Source: Methylorubrum populi
Lineage (GTDB): Bacteria > Pseudomonadota > Alphaproteobacteria > Rhizobiales > Beijerinckiaceae
Direction: 5' to 3'
Assembly (NCBI RefSeq): GCF_002355515.1
Contig: NZ_AP014809.1
Coordinates: forward strand, 5,604,501-5,668,500
Length of the DNA: 64,000 bases
Made by a program: the position numbers and the translations under genes. Shown piece by piece: positions 1 through 9,415 of the stretch. The notes under the pieces are model-generated. The model was not told the DNA's origin, made no database searches, and was given only the letters and a program-made list of their open reading frames with translations. Numbering within the stretch: position 1 is the first letter of the stretch; every line of letters begins with the position of its first letter.

Positions 1-311
1 TGAAGACGCTTGCGGCTCGCTATCCCTTCCTGCCGGAGGCGACCGTGCGGCGCCTTGCCCGCGCCTACGGCACCCGCGCCGGCCACCTGCTCGGCGAGGC
101 GCGCGCTCCGTCCGATCTCGGCGAAATCTTCGGGGGCGATCTCAGCGCCCGCGAGGTCGACTACCTCGTGCGACACGAGTGGGCCCGCCTGCCCGACGAC
201 ATCCTCTGGCGCCGCTCGAAGCTCGGCCTCCACATGGATCGCGAGGGCGTCGCGCGGCTCGGGCGCTATCTCGCCGCCGTTCCGGTCGCGTCCGGCGCTC
301 AGCGCCCGTAG
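1..311 (+). CDS. glpD: Glycerol-3-phosphate dehydrogenase, C-terminal part (partial)
   Basis: The window opens inside this gene; about 102 codons remain. The residues, with motifs such as YPFLPEATVRRLARAYG and LVRHEWARLPDDILWRRSKLGL, match the C-terminal helical domain of aerobic GlpD, the membrane-associated FAD enzyme that oxidises glycerol-3-phosphate to dihydroxyacetone phosphate and passes electrons to quinone. The FAD-binding part lies outside the window. The last 13 bp overlap the end of the convergent manC gene, so no terminator separates them. The identification rests on this C-terminal domain only. Confidence 0.85.
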   Translation, partial: KTLAARYPFLPEATVRRLARAYGTRAGHLLGEARAPSDLGEIFGGDLSAREVDYLVRHEWARLPDDILWRRSKLGLHMDREGVARLGRYLAAVPVASGAQRP

Positions 312-1732
312 ACATCCTCCAAGCGGATGATGTCGTCCTCGCCGGTATAGGAGCCGACCTGCACCTCGATCAGTTCGAGCGGGATCTTTCCGGGGTTGGT
401 CAGCCGGTGCATCGAGCCGATCGGCAGGTAGACCGCCTCGTTCTCGTGCACGAGGATGATCCGGTCGTTGAGCGTCACCTCCGCCGTGCCCTTCACCACC
501 ACCCAGTGCTCGGCCCGGTGGAAGTGCTTCTGCAGCGAGAGCCGCCCGCCCGGCGTCACCATGATCCGCTTCACCTGGAAGCGCTCGCCGATATCGATGC
601 GCTGATACCAGCCCCAGGGCCGGTACATCCGGCGATGGGCATCGGCCTCCGGATGCGCCTTCTCGCGCAGCACGCCGACGAGATCCTTGACCTTGCCCGA
701 CCGCGCTTTCGAGGCGACCAGCACCGCGTCCGGGGTCGCGACCACCACGACGTCGTCGAGCCCGACGACGGTGGTGAGCCCGTCGCCCTCGCTGTGGACG
801 AGGCTGCCCGTCGTCTCCACCAGCTCGACGCGGCCGCGCACGGCGTTGCCCTGCGCGTCGCGCTCCAGCACCTGCCAGACCGCGTCCCAGGTGCCGACAT
901 CCGACCAAGCGAAGGAGACCGCGAGCACGCCGGCCCGGGTCGTGCGCTCCATCACCGCGTAGTCGATCGATGTCTTTGGCGCGCGCGCGAAGGCCTCGGC
1001 CTGGAGCCGCACGAAGTCGAGATCGGTCGCGGCGTTCGCGAGCGCCCCGCGGGCGGCTTCCAGCACCTCCGGCGCGTAGGCCTCCAACTCGGCGATCATG
1101 ACGTCGGCCCGGAACACGAAGTAGCCCGAGTTCCACAGGGCGCCCTCCCCGATCAGCCGCTCCGCGCCGTCCGAGTCGGGTTTTTCCACGAAGCGTTCGA
1201 CCCGGTGGAGATCGGGTGCGTCCGGGATGGCGGCGCCTCGGCGGATATAGCCGTACTCGGTCGCCGGCCGGGTCGGGGTGATGCCGAGCGTCATGATCTG
1301 GCCGAGCCGGGCGCCCAGCGCCGCCTCCTGCGCGGCGCGCGCGAAGGCGGCGGCATCCTCGATCACGTGATCGGCGGCCATCACCAGCACCACCGTCCCT
1401 GGCCCCCGGCGCGCGCCGTAAAGGGCGGCCACCGCCACGGCGGCGGCGGAGTCGCGCCGCTCGGGTTCGAGCAGGATGTCGGCACCGATCCCGCTCTGCG
1501 CGAGTTGCTCGGCGACGATGAAGCGGGATTCGGCCGAAGCGATCACGGTCGGCTTGGCGAACACGCTCCCGTCGGCGACGCGGCGGACGGTCGCCTGGAA
1601 GGTCGAGGTCGCGGGATCCACGAGCGGCGTGAACTGCTTGGGCATGCTCTCGCGCGAGGCCGGCCACAGCCGCGTGCCCGAGCCGCCGCACAGGATCACG
1701 GGCAGGATCTTTTCCCGGTCCGCCTCGGCCAT
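299..1732 (-). CDS. manC: Mannose-1-phosphate guanylyltransferase / mannose-6-phosphate isomerase
   Basis: Bifunctional type II enzyme (AlgA/ManC/XanB family, 477 aa) that makes GDP-mannose for surface polysaccharide. The N-terminus carries the nucleotidyltransferase signature GGSGTRLWPASR, followed by the MPKQF segment. The C-terminal ~110 residues form the cupin isomerase domain (RPWGWYQ, then LSLQKHFHRAEHW with its metal-binding histidines). The ATG at 1732 was chosen because a GAAGG ribosome-binding sequence lies 9 nt upstream and the family motif starts about 14 residues in; the longer open frame upstream is not family-like. No polysaccharide genes flank it. It converges on glpD with a 13-bp overlap. 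Confidence 0.92.
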   Translation of the reverse strand: MAEADREKILPVILCGGSGTRLWPASRESMPKQFTPLVDPATSTFQATVRRVADGSVFAKPTVIASAESRFIVAEQLAQSGIGADILLEPERRDSAAAVAVAALYGARRGPGTVVLVMAADHVIEDAAAFARAAQEAALGARLGQIMTLGITPTRPATEYGYIRRGAAIPDAPDLHRVERFVEKPDSDGAERLIGEGALWNSGYFVFRADVMIAELEAYAPEVLEAARGALANAATDLDFVRLQAEAFARAPKTSIDYAVMERTTRAGVLAVSFAWSDVGTWDAVWQVLERDAQGNAVRGRVELVETTGSLVHSEGDGLTTVVGLDDVVVVATPDAVLVASKARSGKVKDLVGVLREKAHPEADAHRRMYRPWGWYQRIDIGERFQVKRIMVTPGGRLSLQKHFHRAEHWVVVKGTAEVTLNDRIILVHENEAVYLPIGSMHRLTNPGKIPLELIEVQVGSYTGEDDIIRLEDVYGR

Positions 1733-1915
1733 CGCCCAACACCTTCGAAGAACGGGAGCGCTGCCGAGAGCCAAGCGGACGGCGGGCGCGAACATGCCCT
1801 GCCGTTTTAGCCGATCCACCGAGGCGGCACCACACGAGGTGCGGCGCCGCCTGGAATTCAGGTAAATTCGAACGAAAGGCGGGGGCATCGTCCCCGCCGG
1901 TCGAGGTGAGGTCGG

Positions 1916-4081
1916 TTACTCCGCCGCCTGACGCTCGCCGTAGCCGAGGCGATCGTTGAGTTCGCCTAGCAGCTTCACCGCCGCCTCCGCGATCACCGTG
2001 CCCGGCGGGAAGATGGCCGAGGCGCCCGCGGCGTAGAGCGCGTCGTAATCGCCCGGCGGGATGACGCCGCCGACCACGATCATCACGTCGTCGCGCCCTT
2101 CCGCCTTCAGGGCGGCCTTCAGTTCCGGCACGAGGGTCAGGTGGCCCGCCGCGAGCGAGGAGACGCCGACGATGTGCACGTCGTTCTCCACCGCCTGCCG
2201 CGCCGCCTCGTCGGGGGTGGCGAAGAGTGGCCCGATATCGACGTCGAAGCCGAGATCGGCAAACGCCGAGGCGATCACCTTCTGGCCGCGGTCGTGCCCA
2301 TCCTGGCCCATCTTGGCGACCAGGATGCGCGGGCGCCGCCCGTCATTCTCCTCGAAGGCCTCGACGAGGCCGCGGACCTTCTCCACCACCGGCGACATGC
2401 CGCCCACCTCCCGCTTGTACACGCCCGAGATCGAGCGGATCTCGGCGCGGTGACGGCCCCACGCCTTCTCCAGCGCCTCCGAGATCTCGCCGACCGTGGC
2501 CTTGGCCCGCGCGGCGTTCACCGCCAGTTCGAGCAGGTTGCCCTCGCCGTCCGCGGCCTTCGTCAGCGCGGCCAGCGCCGCATCGACATCGGCCTGGTTG
2601 CGCTCGGCGCGCAGGCGCTTGAGCTTGTCGATCTGCTTGGCGCGCACGTCGGCATTGTCGACGCGAAGCAAGTCGATCTTCATCTCGTCATCGGGTTTGT
2701 ACTTGTTGATGCCGACGATGGTCTGGCGGCCGGAATCGATCCGCGCCTGGGCGCGGGCGGCCGCCTCCTCGATGCGCAGCTTCGGGATGCCGGCCTCGAT
2801 CGCCTTGGCCATGCCGCCGAGCGCCTCGACCTCGCGGATATGCTCCCAGGCCCGCGCAGCGATGTCCCGGGTCAGCCGCTCGACATAGTAGGAGCCGCCC
2901 CACGGATCGATGATCCGCGTCGTGCCGCTCTCCTGTTGCAGGAAGAGCTGGGTGTTGCGGGCGATGCGGGCCGAAAAGTCAGTGGGCAGTGCCAGAGCCT
3001 CGTCGAGCGCGTTGGTGTGGAGCGACTGGGTGCCGCCCTGCGTCGCCGCCATCGCCTCGATGCAGGTGCGGGTGACGTTGTTGAACACGTCCTGCGCGGT
3101 CAGCGACCATCCGCTGGTCTGCGAATGCGTGCGCAGCGGCAGAGACTTGTCGCTCTTGGGCTCGAACTCCTTGACGAGCTTCGCCCAGATCAGGCGCGCG
3201 GCCCGCATCTTGGCGATCTCCATGAAGAAGTTCATCCCGATCGCCCAGAAGAACGACAGGCGCGGTGCGAACTGGTCGATGGTCAGGCCCGCGGCGAGCC
3301 CCGCCTTGATGTACTCGACGCCGTCGGCGAGCGTGTAGGCGAGTTCGAGGTCCTGCGTCGCCCCGGCCTCCTGCATATGGTAGCCGGAGATCGAGATCGA
3401 GTTGAACTTCGGCATGTTCTTCGAGGTGTAGCCGAAGATATCGGAGATGATCCGCATCGATCCCTTGGGGGGATAGATGTAGGTGTTGCGGACCATGAAC
3501 TCTTTCAGGATGTCGTTCTGGATCGTGCCGGCGAGCTTTTCGGGCGGCACGCCCTGCTCCTCGGCCGCGACGATGTAGAGGGCGAGGACGGGCAGCACCG
3601 CGCCGTTCATCGTCATCGACACGGTCATCTCGTCCAGCGGGATGCCGGAGAACAGCGTGCGCATGTCGTAGATCGAGTCGATCGCGACGCCCGCCATGCC
3701 GACATCGCCCGAGACGCGCGGGTGGTCCGAATCGTAGCCGCGGTGGGTGGCGAGGTCGAAGGCGACCGAGAGGCCCTTCTGGCCCGCCGCGAGATTGCGC
3801 CGGTAGAAGGCATTCGAATCCTCGGCGGTGGAGAAGCCGGCATATTGCCGGATCGTCCAGGGCTGGGTGACGTACATCGCCGGATAGGGGCCACGAAGAT
3901 AGGGCGGCAGGCCGGGGAACGAGTCGATCCCCTCGCACCCCTCCCGATCCTCGGGGCCGTAGAAGCCCTTCACCGGAATGCCCTCGGGCGTCATCCACGG
4001 CTCCCCGGCCGGCGGAGGCGGCGCCTTGAAGCCGTCGGCCGCGTAGGCGACGGAGGCGAAATCGGGGATCCGGGAGCTCAT
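1916..4081 (-). CDS. mcmA: Methylmalonyl-CoA mutase (large, catalytic type)
   Basis: 721 aa, cobalamin-dependent interconversion of methylmalonyl-CoA and succinyl-CoA, used in propionyl-CoA assimilation and, in this bacterial group, in the ethylmalonyl-CoA pathway for glyoxylate regeneration. The N-terminal two-thirds is the TIM-barrel domain ([19 protein letters not shown]). The C-terminal ~130 residues form the B12-binding domain with the DxHxxG motif (MGQDGHDRG, near residue 595) that supplies the axial histidine. The start at 4081 has AGGAA upstream. The length fits single-polypeptide catalytic subunits. No mutase partner or meaB-type chaperone gene is next to it. Confidence 0.95.
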   Translation of the reverse strand: MSSRIPDFASVAYAADGFKAPPPPAGEPWMTPEGIPVKGFYGPEDREGCEGIDSFPGLPPYLRGPYPAMYVTQPWTIRQYAGFSTAEDSNAFYRRNLAAGQKGLSVAFDLATHRGYDSDHPRVSGDVGMAGVAIDSIYDMRTLFSGIPLDEMTVSMTMNGAVLPVLALYIVAAEEQGVPPEKLAGTIQNDILKEFMVRNTYIYPPKGSMRIISDIFGYTSKNMPKFNSISISGYHMQEAGATQDLELAYTLADGVEYIKAGLAAGLTIDQFAPRLSFFWAIGMNFFMEIAKMRAARLIWAKLVKEFEPKSDKSLPLRTHSQTSGWSLTAQDVFNNVTRTCIEAMAATQGGTQSLHTNALDEALALPTDFSARIARNTQLFLQQESGTTRIIDPWGGSYYVERLTRDIAARAWEHIREVEALGGMAKAIEAGIPKLRIEEAAARAQARIDSGRQTIVGINKYKPDDEMKIDLLRVDNADVRAKQIDKLKRLRAERNQADVDAALAALTKAADGEGNLLELAVNAARAKATVGEISEALEKAWGRHRAEIRSISGVYKREVGGMSPVVEKVRGLVEAFEENDGRRPRILVAKMGQDGHDRGQKVIASAFADLGFDVDIGPLFATPDEAARQAVENDVHIVGVSSLAAGHLTLVPELKAALKAEGRDDVMIVVGGVIPPGDYDALYAAGASAIFPPGTVIAEAAVKLLGELNDRLGYGERQAAE

Positions 4082-4187
4082 CGTGCAGCTGTTCCTGGCG
4101 TCAGTCTCGGCATCAGCCGAGACGATGGATTTTTTTTGAGCATTATAGGCAAGCCACCAAACGCGGCTACTGTCCATAAGGCGGGGC

Positions 4188-4688
4188 TCACCGGCCGCGC
4201 TTGCGCCGGCTTCCTGTCACGTGGTGGCGCCCGCGCGCATCCCAGCGCACGCTTGGAGCCGGCCCCGAAGGCGCCGCGAGCCACGCCCGGCGCTGGGCGA
4301 TCAGAGCTTTGAGCCGCTCGGCCCGCTTCTCCCGGCCGGCGCAGTCGCAAGGCCAGTCGCAATCGAAATGGTGCGAGCCGCCCTCGCCGGAAAACAGGCT
4401 GACGAAGGCCAGCACGATCCCGATCAGGCCGACCACGCCGATGACCAGGGCCGGCCACGCGAGGCCGAGGCCGACGAGGACGGCGATGGCGGCCTTGCCC
4501 GCCAGGGTTCCGACCAGCTTCACCTTTAGGAGAGCGGTGAAGGTCGCCGCGGCGCCGGCCGATCCGCGCAGGGCTCGTAAGCTGCGCCTGCGGAAGCGCT
4601 TGCGCGCCGCCAGCGCTTCGAGCCGGCGCAACTCGCGTTCCAGCCGTCGTCGGGCGCAAACCCGATCCTCTACCGCTGCCGCCTGCAC
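4188..4688 (-). CDS. Hypothetical membrane protein with basic ends
   Basis: I do not recognise a family. A basic, probably helical N-terminus ([20 protein letters not shown]) is followed by a roughly 40-residue hydrophobic stretch with one or two membrane segments, then a Cys/His-containing stretch ([11 protein letters not shown]) and a basic C-terminus. The GTG at 4688 is preferred because GGGGAGG lies just upstream; an in-frame ATG at 4736 would add 16 residues. It is divergent from the DUF817 gene. Whether it is expressed cannot be told from sequence alone. Confidence 0.5.
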   Translation of the reverse strand: MQAAAVEDRVCARRRLERELRRLEALAARKRFRRRSLRALRGSAGAAATFTALLKVKLVGTLAGKAAIAVLVGLGLAWPALVIGVVGLIGIVLAFVSLFSGEGGSHHFDCDWPCDCAGREKRAERLKALIAQRRAWLAAPSGPAPSVRWDARGRHHVTGSRRKRGR

Positions 4689-4805
4689 GCCCCCTCCCCG
4701 CCCGCGTTCGACCGGTCGAAGTGTGGGACATGGCAAGCGCGACCGTCAAACCGCCGTTTTCCGACCCCCGTGTCGCGGGAAGCGGCGAGCGCGACGGAGG
4801 TTGGG

Positions 4806-5741
4806 ATGACGACGGGGCGAGCGGCGCCGAGTGCGGCACGGACTTGGCCCTTCCTGGCGGGCTTCATCGCGGCCGAGCGACGGCTCGGCGAGCGTGCCCG
4901 CGCCGCGGGCCGGGTGCCCGCCTTCGTCTACGAGTTCCTGCGGTTCGGGGTGAAGCAGGGCTGGGCCTGCCTATTCGGCGGCCTGATCTGCGCCCTGCTG
5001 ATCGCAACGCACCTGTTCTATCCGGCCGACGCACCGCTCTCGCGCTATGATTTTCTCACGCTGGCGGCGGTTCTGATCCAGGTCGCGCTGCTGGCCCTCG
5101 GCATGGAGACCTGGGAGGAGGCCAAGATCATCGCGCTCTATCACATCGTCGGAACGGTGATGGAGATCTTCAAGACCAGCGTCGGCTCGTGGATCTACCC
5201 GGAGGCGAGCCTGCTGCGGATCATGGGCGTGCCGCTCTTCACCGGCTTCATGTATGCCAGCATCGGCTCCTACATCGCCCGCGTCTGGCGCCTGTTCGAC
5301 TTCCGCTTCACGCGTCATCCGCCGCTGATCTTCACGCTACCGCTGGCAGCTGCGATTTATCTTAACTTCTTCAGCCACCATTACGTGGCCGATCTGCGGG
5401 TCCTGCTGTTCATCGCAACCAGCGTGCTGTTCGGCGGCACGATCGTGCACTTCAAGGTCTGGCGGGTGCATCGCCGGATGCCGTTGCTGCTCGGCTTCGT
5501 TCTTGTATCGCTCTTCATCTGGCTCGCCGAGAATATCGGGACGGCGTCCCGCGTCTGGCTCTACCCGAACCAGGCGGCGGGTTGGTCGCCGGTCTCGGCG
5601 GCCAAGCTCGGCTCGTGGTTCCTGCTGATGATCGTGTCCTACGTGCTGGTCACGCTGGTGAACCGGCCGCAGCCGGCGCCCGGGGCCGTCGCGGCACCCG
5701 AGCGGCCCGCCGGTTCCGGTGCAGCGCGGCCCGCAGCCTGA
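4806..5741 (+). CDS. DUF817 family integral membrane protein
   Basis: 311 aa with about eight hydrophobic segments, and motifs typical of the DUF817 family (GMETWEEAKIIALYHIVGT, KTSVGSWIYPE, GVPLFTGFMYASIGSY, WLAENIGT). The biochemical role of the family is unknown. The ATG at 4806 is favoured over an in-frame start 36 nt earlier because GGAGG lies 6 nt upstream. The C-terminus is low in complexity (Pro/Ala). It ends 8 bp before a convergent small gene. Confidence 0.8.
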   Translation: MTTGRAAPSAARTWPFLAGFIAAERRLGERARAAGRVPAFVYEFLRFGVKQGWACLFGGLICALLIATHLFYPADAPLSRYDFLTLAAVLIQVALLALGMETWEEAKIIALYHIVGTVMEIFKTSVGSWIYPEASLLRIMGVPLFTGFMYASIGSYIARVWRLFDFRFTRHPPLIFTLPLAAAIYLNFFSHHYVADLRVLLFIATSVLFGGTIVHFKVWRVHRRMPLLLGFVLVSLFIWLAENIGTASRVWLYPNQAAGWSPVSAAKLGSWFLLMIVSYVLVTLVNRPQPAPGAVAAPERPAGSGAARPAA

Positions 5742-5749
5742 GGAGGCGA

Positions 5750-5965
5750 TCAGTTGACGTAGGTGCGGATCCAGTTCGGGGAGAGGATCTCGCCCTCTTC
5801 CGTGATGATCCAGGGCTGCTGCGAGGGATCGCCCAGCGCGCCCTTCGCGGCGGCGAGCGCCTCGCGCAGGGTGTCGTAACGCTCGGGCTGGGCCAGCGGG
5901 GAGGAGGCCGGCAGCGTGCGCCAGATGGTGAGATCGGCAGGACGTTCGAGAGCTTCGGTTTCCAT
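5750..5965 (-). CDS. Small conserved-type hypothetical protein (71 aa)
   Basis: Encodes a short soluble protein containing LTIWRTLPAS, an alanine-rich helix (LREALAAAKGAL) and WIITEEGEILSPNWIRTY, which looks like a folded small domain rather than random translation. I cannot name a family. The ATG at 5965 is chosen because AGGAAG lies about 9 nt upstream; the reading frame continues 15 codons further upstream without such a site. It is convergent with the DUF817 gene. Confidence 0.55.
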   Translation of the reverse strand: METEALERPADLTIWRTLPASSPLAQPERYDTLREALAAAKGALGDPSQQPWIITEEGEILSPNWIRTYVN

Positions 5966-6386
5966 CTCTGGTTCTTCCTGTTCGAACCGTATTCGTCCGC
6001 GAAAGGACACCGCGACGACTGACGCCGTCGGGACGGTATGTTCAAAGATTCAAGGGCGATCGAAGCATCTCTGGGGCGGCTTTGCGATCAATTCGAGTGC
6101 TCGACGGCCAATCGGTCACTGTTTCGTCGCAGTTCCTCGCCTGAACCTTTGCCTTGGTTTCGCCAGGATTGGTCCAGGCCCACCCACGGATGCCTTCTCA
6201 TCAGTCGGATGACACTGCGTACGAAACAGTATGCAATTGGTTACTCTCGGTAAGCAGGCTTGACCGTGCGATGCCGCACCCAGCCTGCCTGTGCGGAAAA
6301 GCGGGGATTTGTTGACCGGAGGCCACACCGGACACAGCTAAGTCTCATTCCTCAAGGTCCCGCGATCGTCTGCGTCACCGACCGGA
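5966..6386. other. Intergenic region left of the IS1182-type element
   Basis: About 420 bp without a supportable gene. The short open frames here lack ribosome-binding sites and family-like residues. GC is lower than in the flanking genes. I see no hairpin with a T-tract and no tRNA-like cloverleaf. It probably holds the promoter for the small gene at 5750-5965 and sequence originally upstream of the HtrA-type gene before the insertion. Confidence 0.5.
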
Positions 6387-6405
6387 CCAGGCCGTGTCAA
6401 AACTC
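6387..6405 (+). repeat. Left terminal inverted repeat of the IS1182-type element
   Basis: 19 bp that match the reverse complement of 8045-8063 at 17 positions; the innermost 12 bp are identical. Confidence 0.75.
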
Positions 6406-6565
6406 TGGGATTGGGACTTTGCGGTCGGGTGACGTCCCGGTCTCTTGAGAATGGGCTGTTCATCGCGTCGAACGGGTTTTTGCGGTCGGGAGACGACCAG
6501 TTTTTGATTGAAAGCGCCTCCTGGACGGTTTCCCGGCCTCTTCGGCGAGCGATCCATGCTCCCGC

Positions 6566-8005
6566 TCAGGTGGGGATCGCCGCCAGGAGCTTCCGGCTTC
6601 CCAGGATGTTGAGAACCCGCGTCAGATTGTAGGCGAGGACATGGAGCGCCATCTCGGTCGAGACGCGCGGCAGGGTCTTGGTGAGGAAGTGCGTGGCCCC
6701 CATCCGCGCCTTCAGCGTACCGAAAGGATGCTCGACCGTCTCACGCCGGACCCGCATGGCCAGCGGATCGGCGTCCAATCGGCGCTGCACCGTCTCCAGC
6801 ACATCCTCGTGCTCCCAACGTGTCACCCGGCGCTCCTTGCCCGTCGTGCATTCCGCCTTCATCGGGCAGGCCGAGCACACGTTCGTCCAGTACCGATGCA
6901 GCGTCAGGCCGTTCTCCACCGTGGTGCATCGGTGGGGCAGCGTCTCGCCCGCCGGGCACAGGTAGGCATTCTCCTGAGGGCGATAGAGAAAATCCTCCTT
7001 GCCGAAGCGGCCGGCGGCCTTGGCGCCCGAGGTCATCGGCCGGGGCAGCGTGACCGAGATGCCGGCGCGTTCGCAAGCCAGAATCTGTTCACCGGAATAA
7101 TAGCCCCGGTCGGCCACCGCATCGAGCGTGTCCGTCTCCAGAGCCTGCTTGGCCCGTACTGCCATACCACGGAGCTGCGCCCGGTCCGAGCCGGCATTGG
7201 TCACCGCGTGCGCCACGATCAGATGATGCTCGGTCTCGACCGCCACCTGGACGTTGTAGCCCACCACGCCCGACCCGCGCCCGCTGGTTGCCATCGATCG
7301 CGCGTCGGGATCGGTCAGCGAGATCTGCCGGTCGGGCGCCGCCTTCATCTGCTCCTCCAGGCCGGCCAACCGCTCCATCTCCTGCCCGAGGCGGGCGATC
7401 TTCTCCTTCAGCCGCACCACCTTGGCGGCCAGTTCGGGTGTGGGATCCTGACGATCGGCCGTGTCGAGCTGCGAGAGGTAGCGCGACACGCTCTCCTCGA
7501 TCTGCTGGCGGCGCCGGTCGAGCTTGCCTTGCGTGAAGTTGCGGTCGCGGTTGTTGACCGCCTTGAACTTCGAGCCGTCGATCGCGACGCGTGTGCCGGT
7601 CAGCAGGCCCATCTCGCGGCACAAACCGACGAAGCGGGCACAGACGCGCCCGATGGCCGGTCCGTTCTGACGGCGGAACTCAGCAATGGTCTTGTGATCG
7701 GGCGACAGCTGACCCGTCAGCCACATGACCTCGACGTTGCGGCCCGCTTCACGCTCCAGACGCCGGCTCGACGGGACCCGGTTGAGGTATCCGTAGACGT
7801 AGAGCTTCAGGAGAGCGGCCGGATGGTAGCCCGGTCGCCCCGTCCGTGCCGCATCGACGCCCGCGAAGCCGAGCGCCCCAAGATCCAGCGCATCCACGAA
7901 GGCATCGACCACGCGGACCGGATTGTCCTCGGCGATCCAGTCTTCAAGACACGGCGGAAACAGCGTCGTCTGATCACGCTCGGCACCGACAACAAACCGT
8001 CCCAT
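6566..8005 (-). CDS. IS1182 family transposase
   Basis: 479 aa with an undamaged frame. The N-terminal DUF772-type domain (GRPGYHPAALLKLYVYGYLNRVP; SSRRLEREAGRNVEVMWLTG) is followed by a DDE transposase core: the first Asp is in RVAIDGSKFKAVN, a second in AVADRGYYS, and the C-terminal region ends with the VEHPFGTLKARMG segment typical of this group. A zinc-binding-like CxxC segment (CSACPMKAEC) precedes it. The ATG at 8005 has GGAGG upstream. The intact frame and repeats suggest it could still be active. Confidence 0.92.
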   Translation of the reverse strand: MGRFVVGAERDQTTLFPPCLEDWIAEDNPVRVVDAFVDALDLGALGFAGVDAARTGRPGYHPAALLKLYVYGYLNRVPSSRRLEREAGRNVEVMWLTGQLSPDHKTIAEFRRQNGPAIGRVCARFVGLCREMGLLTGTRVAIDGSKFKAVNNRDRNFTQGKLDRRRQQIEESVSRYLSQLDTADRQDPTPELAAKVVRLKEKIARLGQEMERLAGLEEQMKAAPDRQISLTDPDARSMATSGRGSGVVGYNVQVAVETEHHLIVAHAVTNAGSDRAQLRGMAVRAKQALETDTLDAVADRGYYSGEQILACERAGISVTLPRPMTSGAKAAGRFGKEDFLYRPQENAYLCPAGETLPHRCTTVENGLTLHRYWTNVCSACPMKAECTTGKERRVTRWEHEDVLETVQRRLDADPLAMRVRRETVEHPFGTLKARMGATHFLTKTLPRVSTEMALHVLAYNLTRVLNILGSRKLLAAIPT

Positions 8006-8044
8006 GCCAGCCTCCGGTCGACCCGGAGAAAGATACCATCATGG

Positions 8045-8063
8045 GAGTTTTGACACAGCCAGG
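8045..8063 (-). repeat. Right terminal inverted repeat of the IS1182-type element
   Basis: Reverse-complement partner of 6387-6405 with two mismatches. It lies about 40 bp upstream of the transposase start, so it also occupies the likely transposase promoter region. Confidence 0.75.
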
Positions 8064-8176
8064 GACGTTGGGGAACCTGGCAGGGCCTGTCTGAACGCGA
8101 CCCGTACGGTCGGTGCGGGCGATGGACGCGCCGGGGGCGGACGAGGCAAAGGCCTGGGCAGCGGTTCGGACGCGGG

Positions 8177-9346
8177 ATGAGTCAACGGTTGGGGTTGTCG
8201 GTGCCGGATCGTTTTGTGCGGATTGCCTTGGGCGTGACCCTCGGATTGCTGATCGCCTTCGTGGCGCAGCCCTACATCCTCGCCTTCCTCTACTCGGCGG
8301 ACGCACCGCGCTCCGTGACCGCCCGCGGCGACCTCTCGGCGGCGGAGAAGACGACCGTCGATCTGTTCGCCCGCGCCTCCCCCTCCGTCGTCCACGTCTT
8401 CGCCCAGGCCGCCGCGCAGGGCCGTGGCCTGATGGAGCCGGACGACGAGTTCGGACAAGGGGAGCAGCAGCAGGGCTCCGGCACGCAGACCGGCACCGGC
8501 TTCGTTTGGGACGCGGCCGGCCATGTCGTGACCAACAACCACGTGGTCGAGGCCGCGACCAAAGGCGGCGGTTCAATCTCCGTTCGGCTCGCCTCCGGGG
8601 AGGTCGTCGGCGCGCGGGTCGTCGGCACCGCGCCGAGCTACGATCTCGCCGTGCTCCAACTCGGCCGCGTGGCCAAGATGCCCCCACCGCTCGCCGTCGG
8701 CACCTCGGCCGACCTCAAGGTGGGGCAATCGGCCTTCGCCATCGGCAACCCGTTCGGCCTCGACCACACCCTGACGACCGGCGTCATCAGCGCGCTCCAG
8801 CGGCGCCTGCCGACGCAGGAGGGCCGCGAATTGTCCGGCGTCATCCAGACCGACGCGGCGATCAATCCCGGCAATTCCGGCGGGCCCCTGCTCGATTCCG
8901 CGGGACGCCTGATCGGCGTCAACACGGCGATCTTCTCTCCCTCCGGCGCCAGCGCCGGCATCGGCTTCGCGGTGCCGGTCGACGTGGTGAACCGGGTGGT
9001 GCCCGACCTCATCAAGAACGGCCGGGTGCGCAATCCCGGCATCGGCATTATCGCCGGCCAGGAAGCGACCGCTGCCCGGCTCGGCATCGACGGCGTCGTC
9101 GTGCTGCGGGTGCTGCCCGGCTCGCCCGCGGCCCAGGCGGGTTTGCGCGGCGTCGATCCCCGCACCGGCGACATCGGCGACGTCATCGTCGGCGCGGGCG
9201 GCCGCCCGGTCCACCGGCTGTCGGACCTCACGGCCGTGGTCGAGGAGGCTGGGCTCGATCGCCCGATCACCCTGCTGGTGGAGCGCGATGGCCGAGTGCG
9301 GACCGTCCGGCTGAATACGGCGGATGTGGCGCAGACTCGGTTATGA
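8177..9346 (+). CDS. HtrA/DegP-type serine protease, membrane-anchored, one PDZ domain
   Basis: 389 aa S1C peptidase for periplasmic protein quality control. One N-terminal membrane segment (about residues 16-38) anchors it. The catalytic triad is readable: His122 in TNNHVVE, Asp156 in SYDLAVLQL, Ser234 in NPGNSGGPLL. A single PDZ domain spans about residues 300-385, which is DegS-like in architecture although family trees would be needed to say so. The IS1182-type element ends 114 bp upstream and may have changed its promoter. A J-domain gene follows 70 bp later on the same strand. Confidence 0.92.
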   Translation: MSQRLGLSVPDRFVRIALGVTLGLLIAFVAQPYILAFLYSADAPRSVTARGDLSAAEKTTVDLFARASPSVVHVFAQAAAQGRGLMEPDDEFGQGEQQQGSGTQTGTGFVWDAAGHVVTNNHVVEAATKGGGSISVRLASGEVVGARVVGTAPSYDLAVLQLGRVAKMPPPLAVGTSADLKVGQSAFAIGNPFGLDHTLTTGVISALQRRLPTQEGRELSGVIQTDAAINPGNSGGPLLDSAGRLIGVNTAIFSPSGASAGIGFAVPVDVVNRVVPDLIKNGRVRNPGIGIIAGQEATAARLGIDGVVVLRVLPGSPAAQAGLRGVDPRTGDIGDVIVGAGGRPVHRLSDLTAVVEEAGLDRPITLLVERDGRVRTVRLNTADVAQTRL

Positions 9347-9415
9347 CGTTTCTCACCAGGGCCATGCACCGGATGAGCGCTTTACCCGCGCGCCGAACCG
9401 GCCGATGACCGCGGG

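Larger units (their letters stand above)
6387..8063 (-). mobile_element. IS1182-family insertion sequence, complete
   Basis: About 1,677 bp bounded by imperfect 19-bp inverted repeats (left 6387-6405, right 8045-8063, 17 of 19 matching, with core GTGTCAAAACTC). It carries one transposase gene on the minus strand with an intact frame. I see no obvious target-site duplication, so the exact ends could move by a few bases. The transposase fits the IS1182 group. It sits between the small gene at 5750 and the HtrA-type protease gene, disrupting neither. Confidence 0.8.

Noticed and set aside
179..1810. Long plus-strand open frame opposite manC
   Set aside because: Antisense to a complete, well-conserved gene. 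Composition is His/Arg/Asp-rich as expected from reading GC-rich codons backwards, with no family motifs. Similar long frames opposite mcmA, bchH, bchB, ndvA, mscS, ftsH and glmM were rejected for the same reason.
6419..6494. Short direct repeat (TTGCGGTCGGG, twice, about 61 bp apart) inside the IS1182-type element
   Set aside because: Real but short and confined to the element's non-coding end; more likely a transposase-binding subrepeat than a separate feature.
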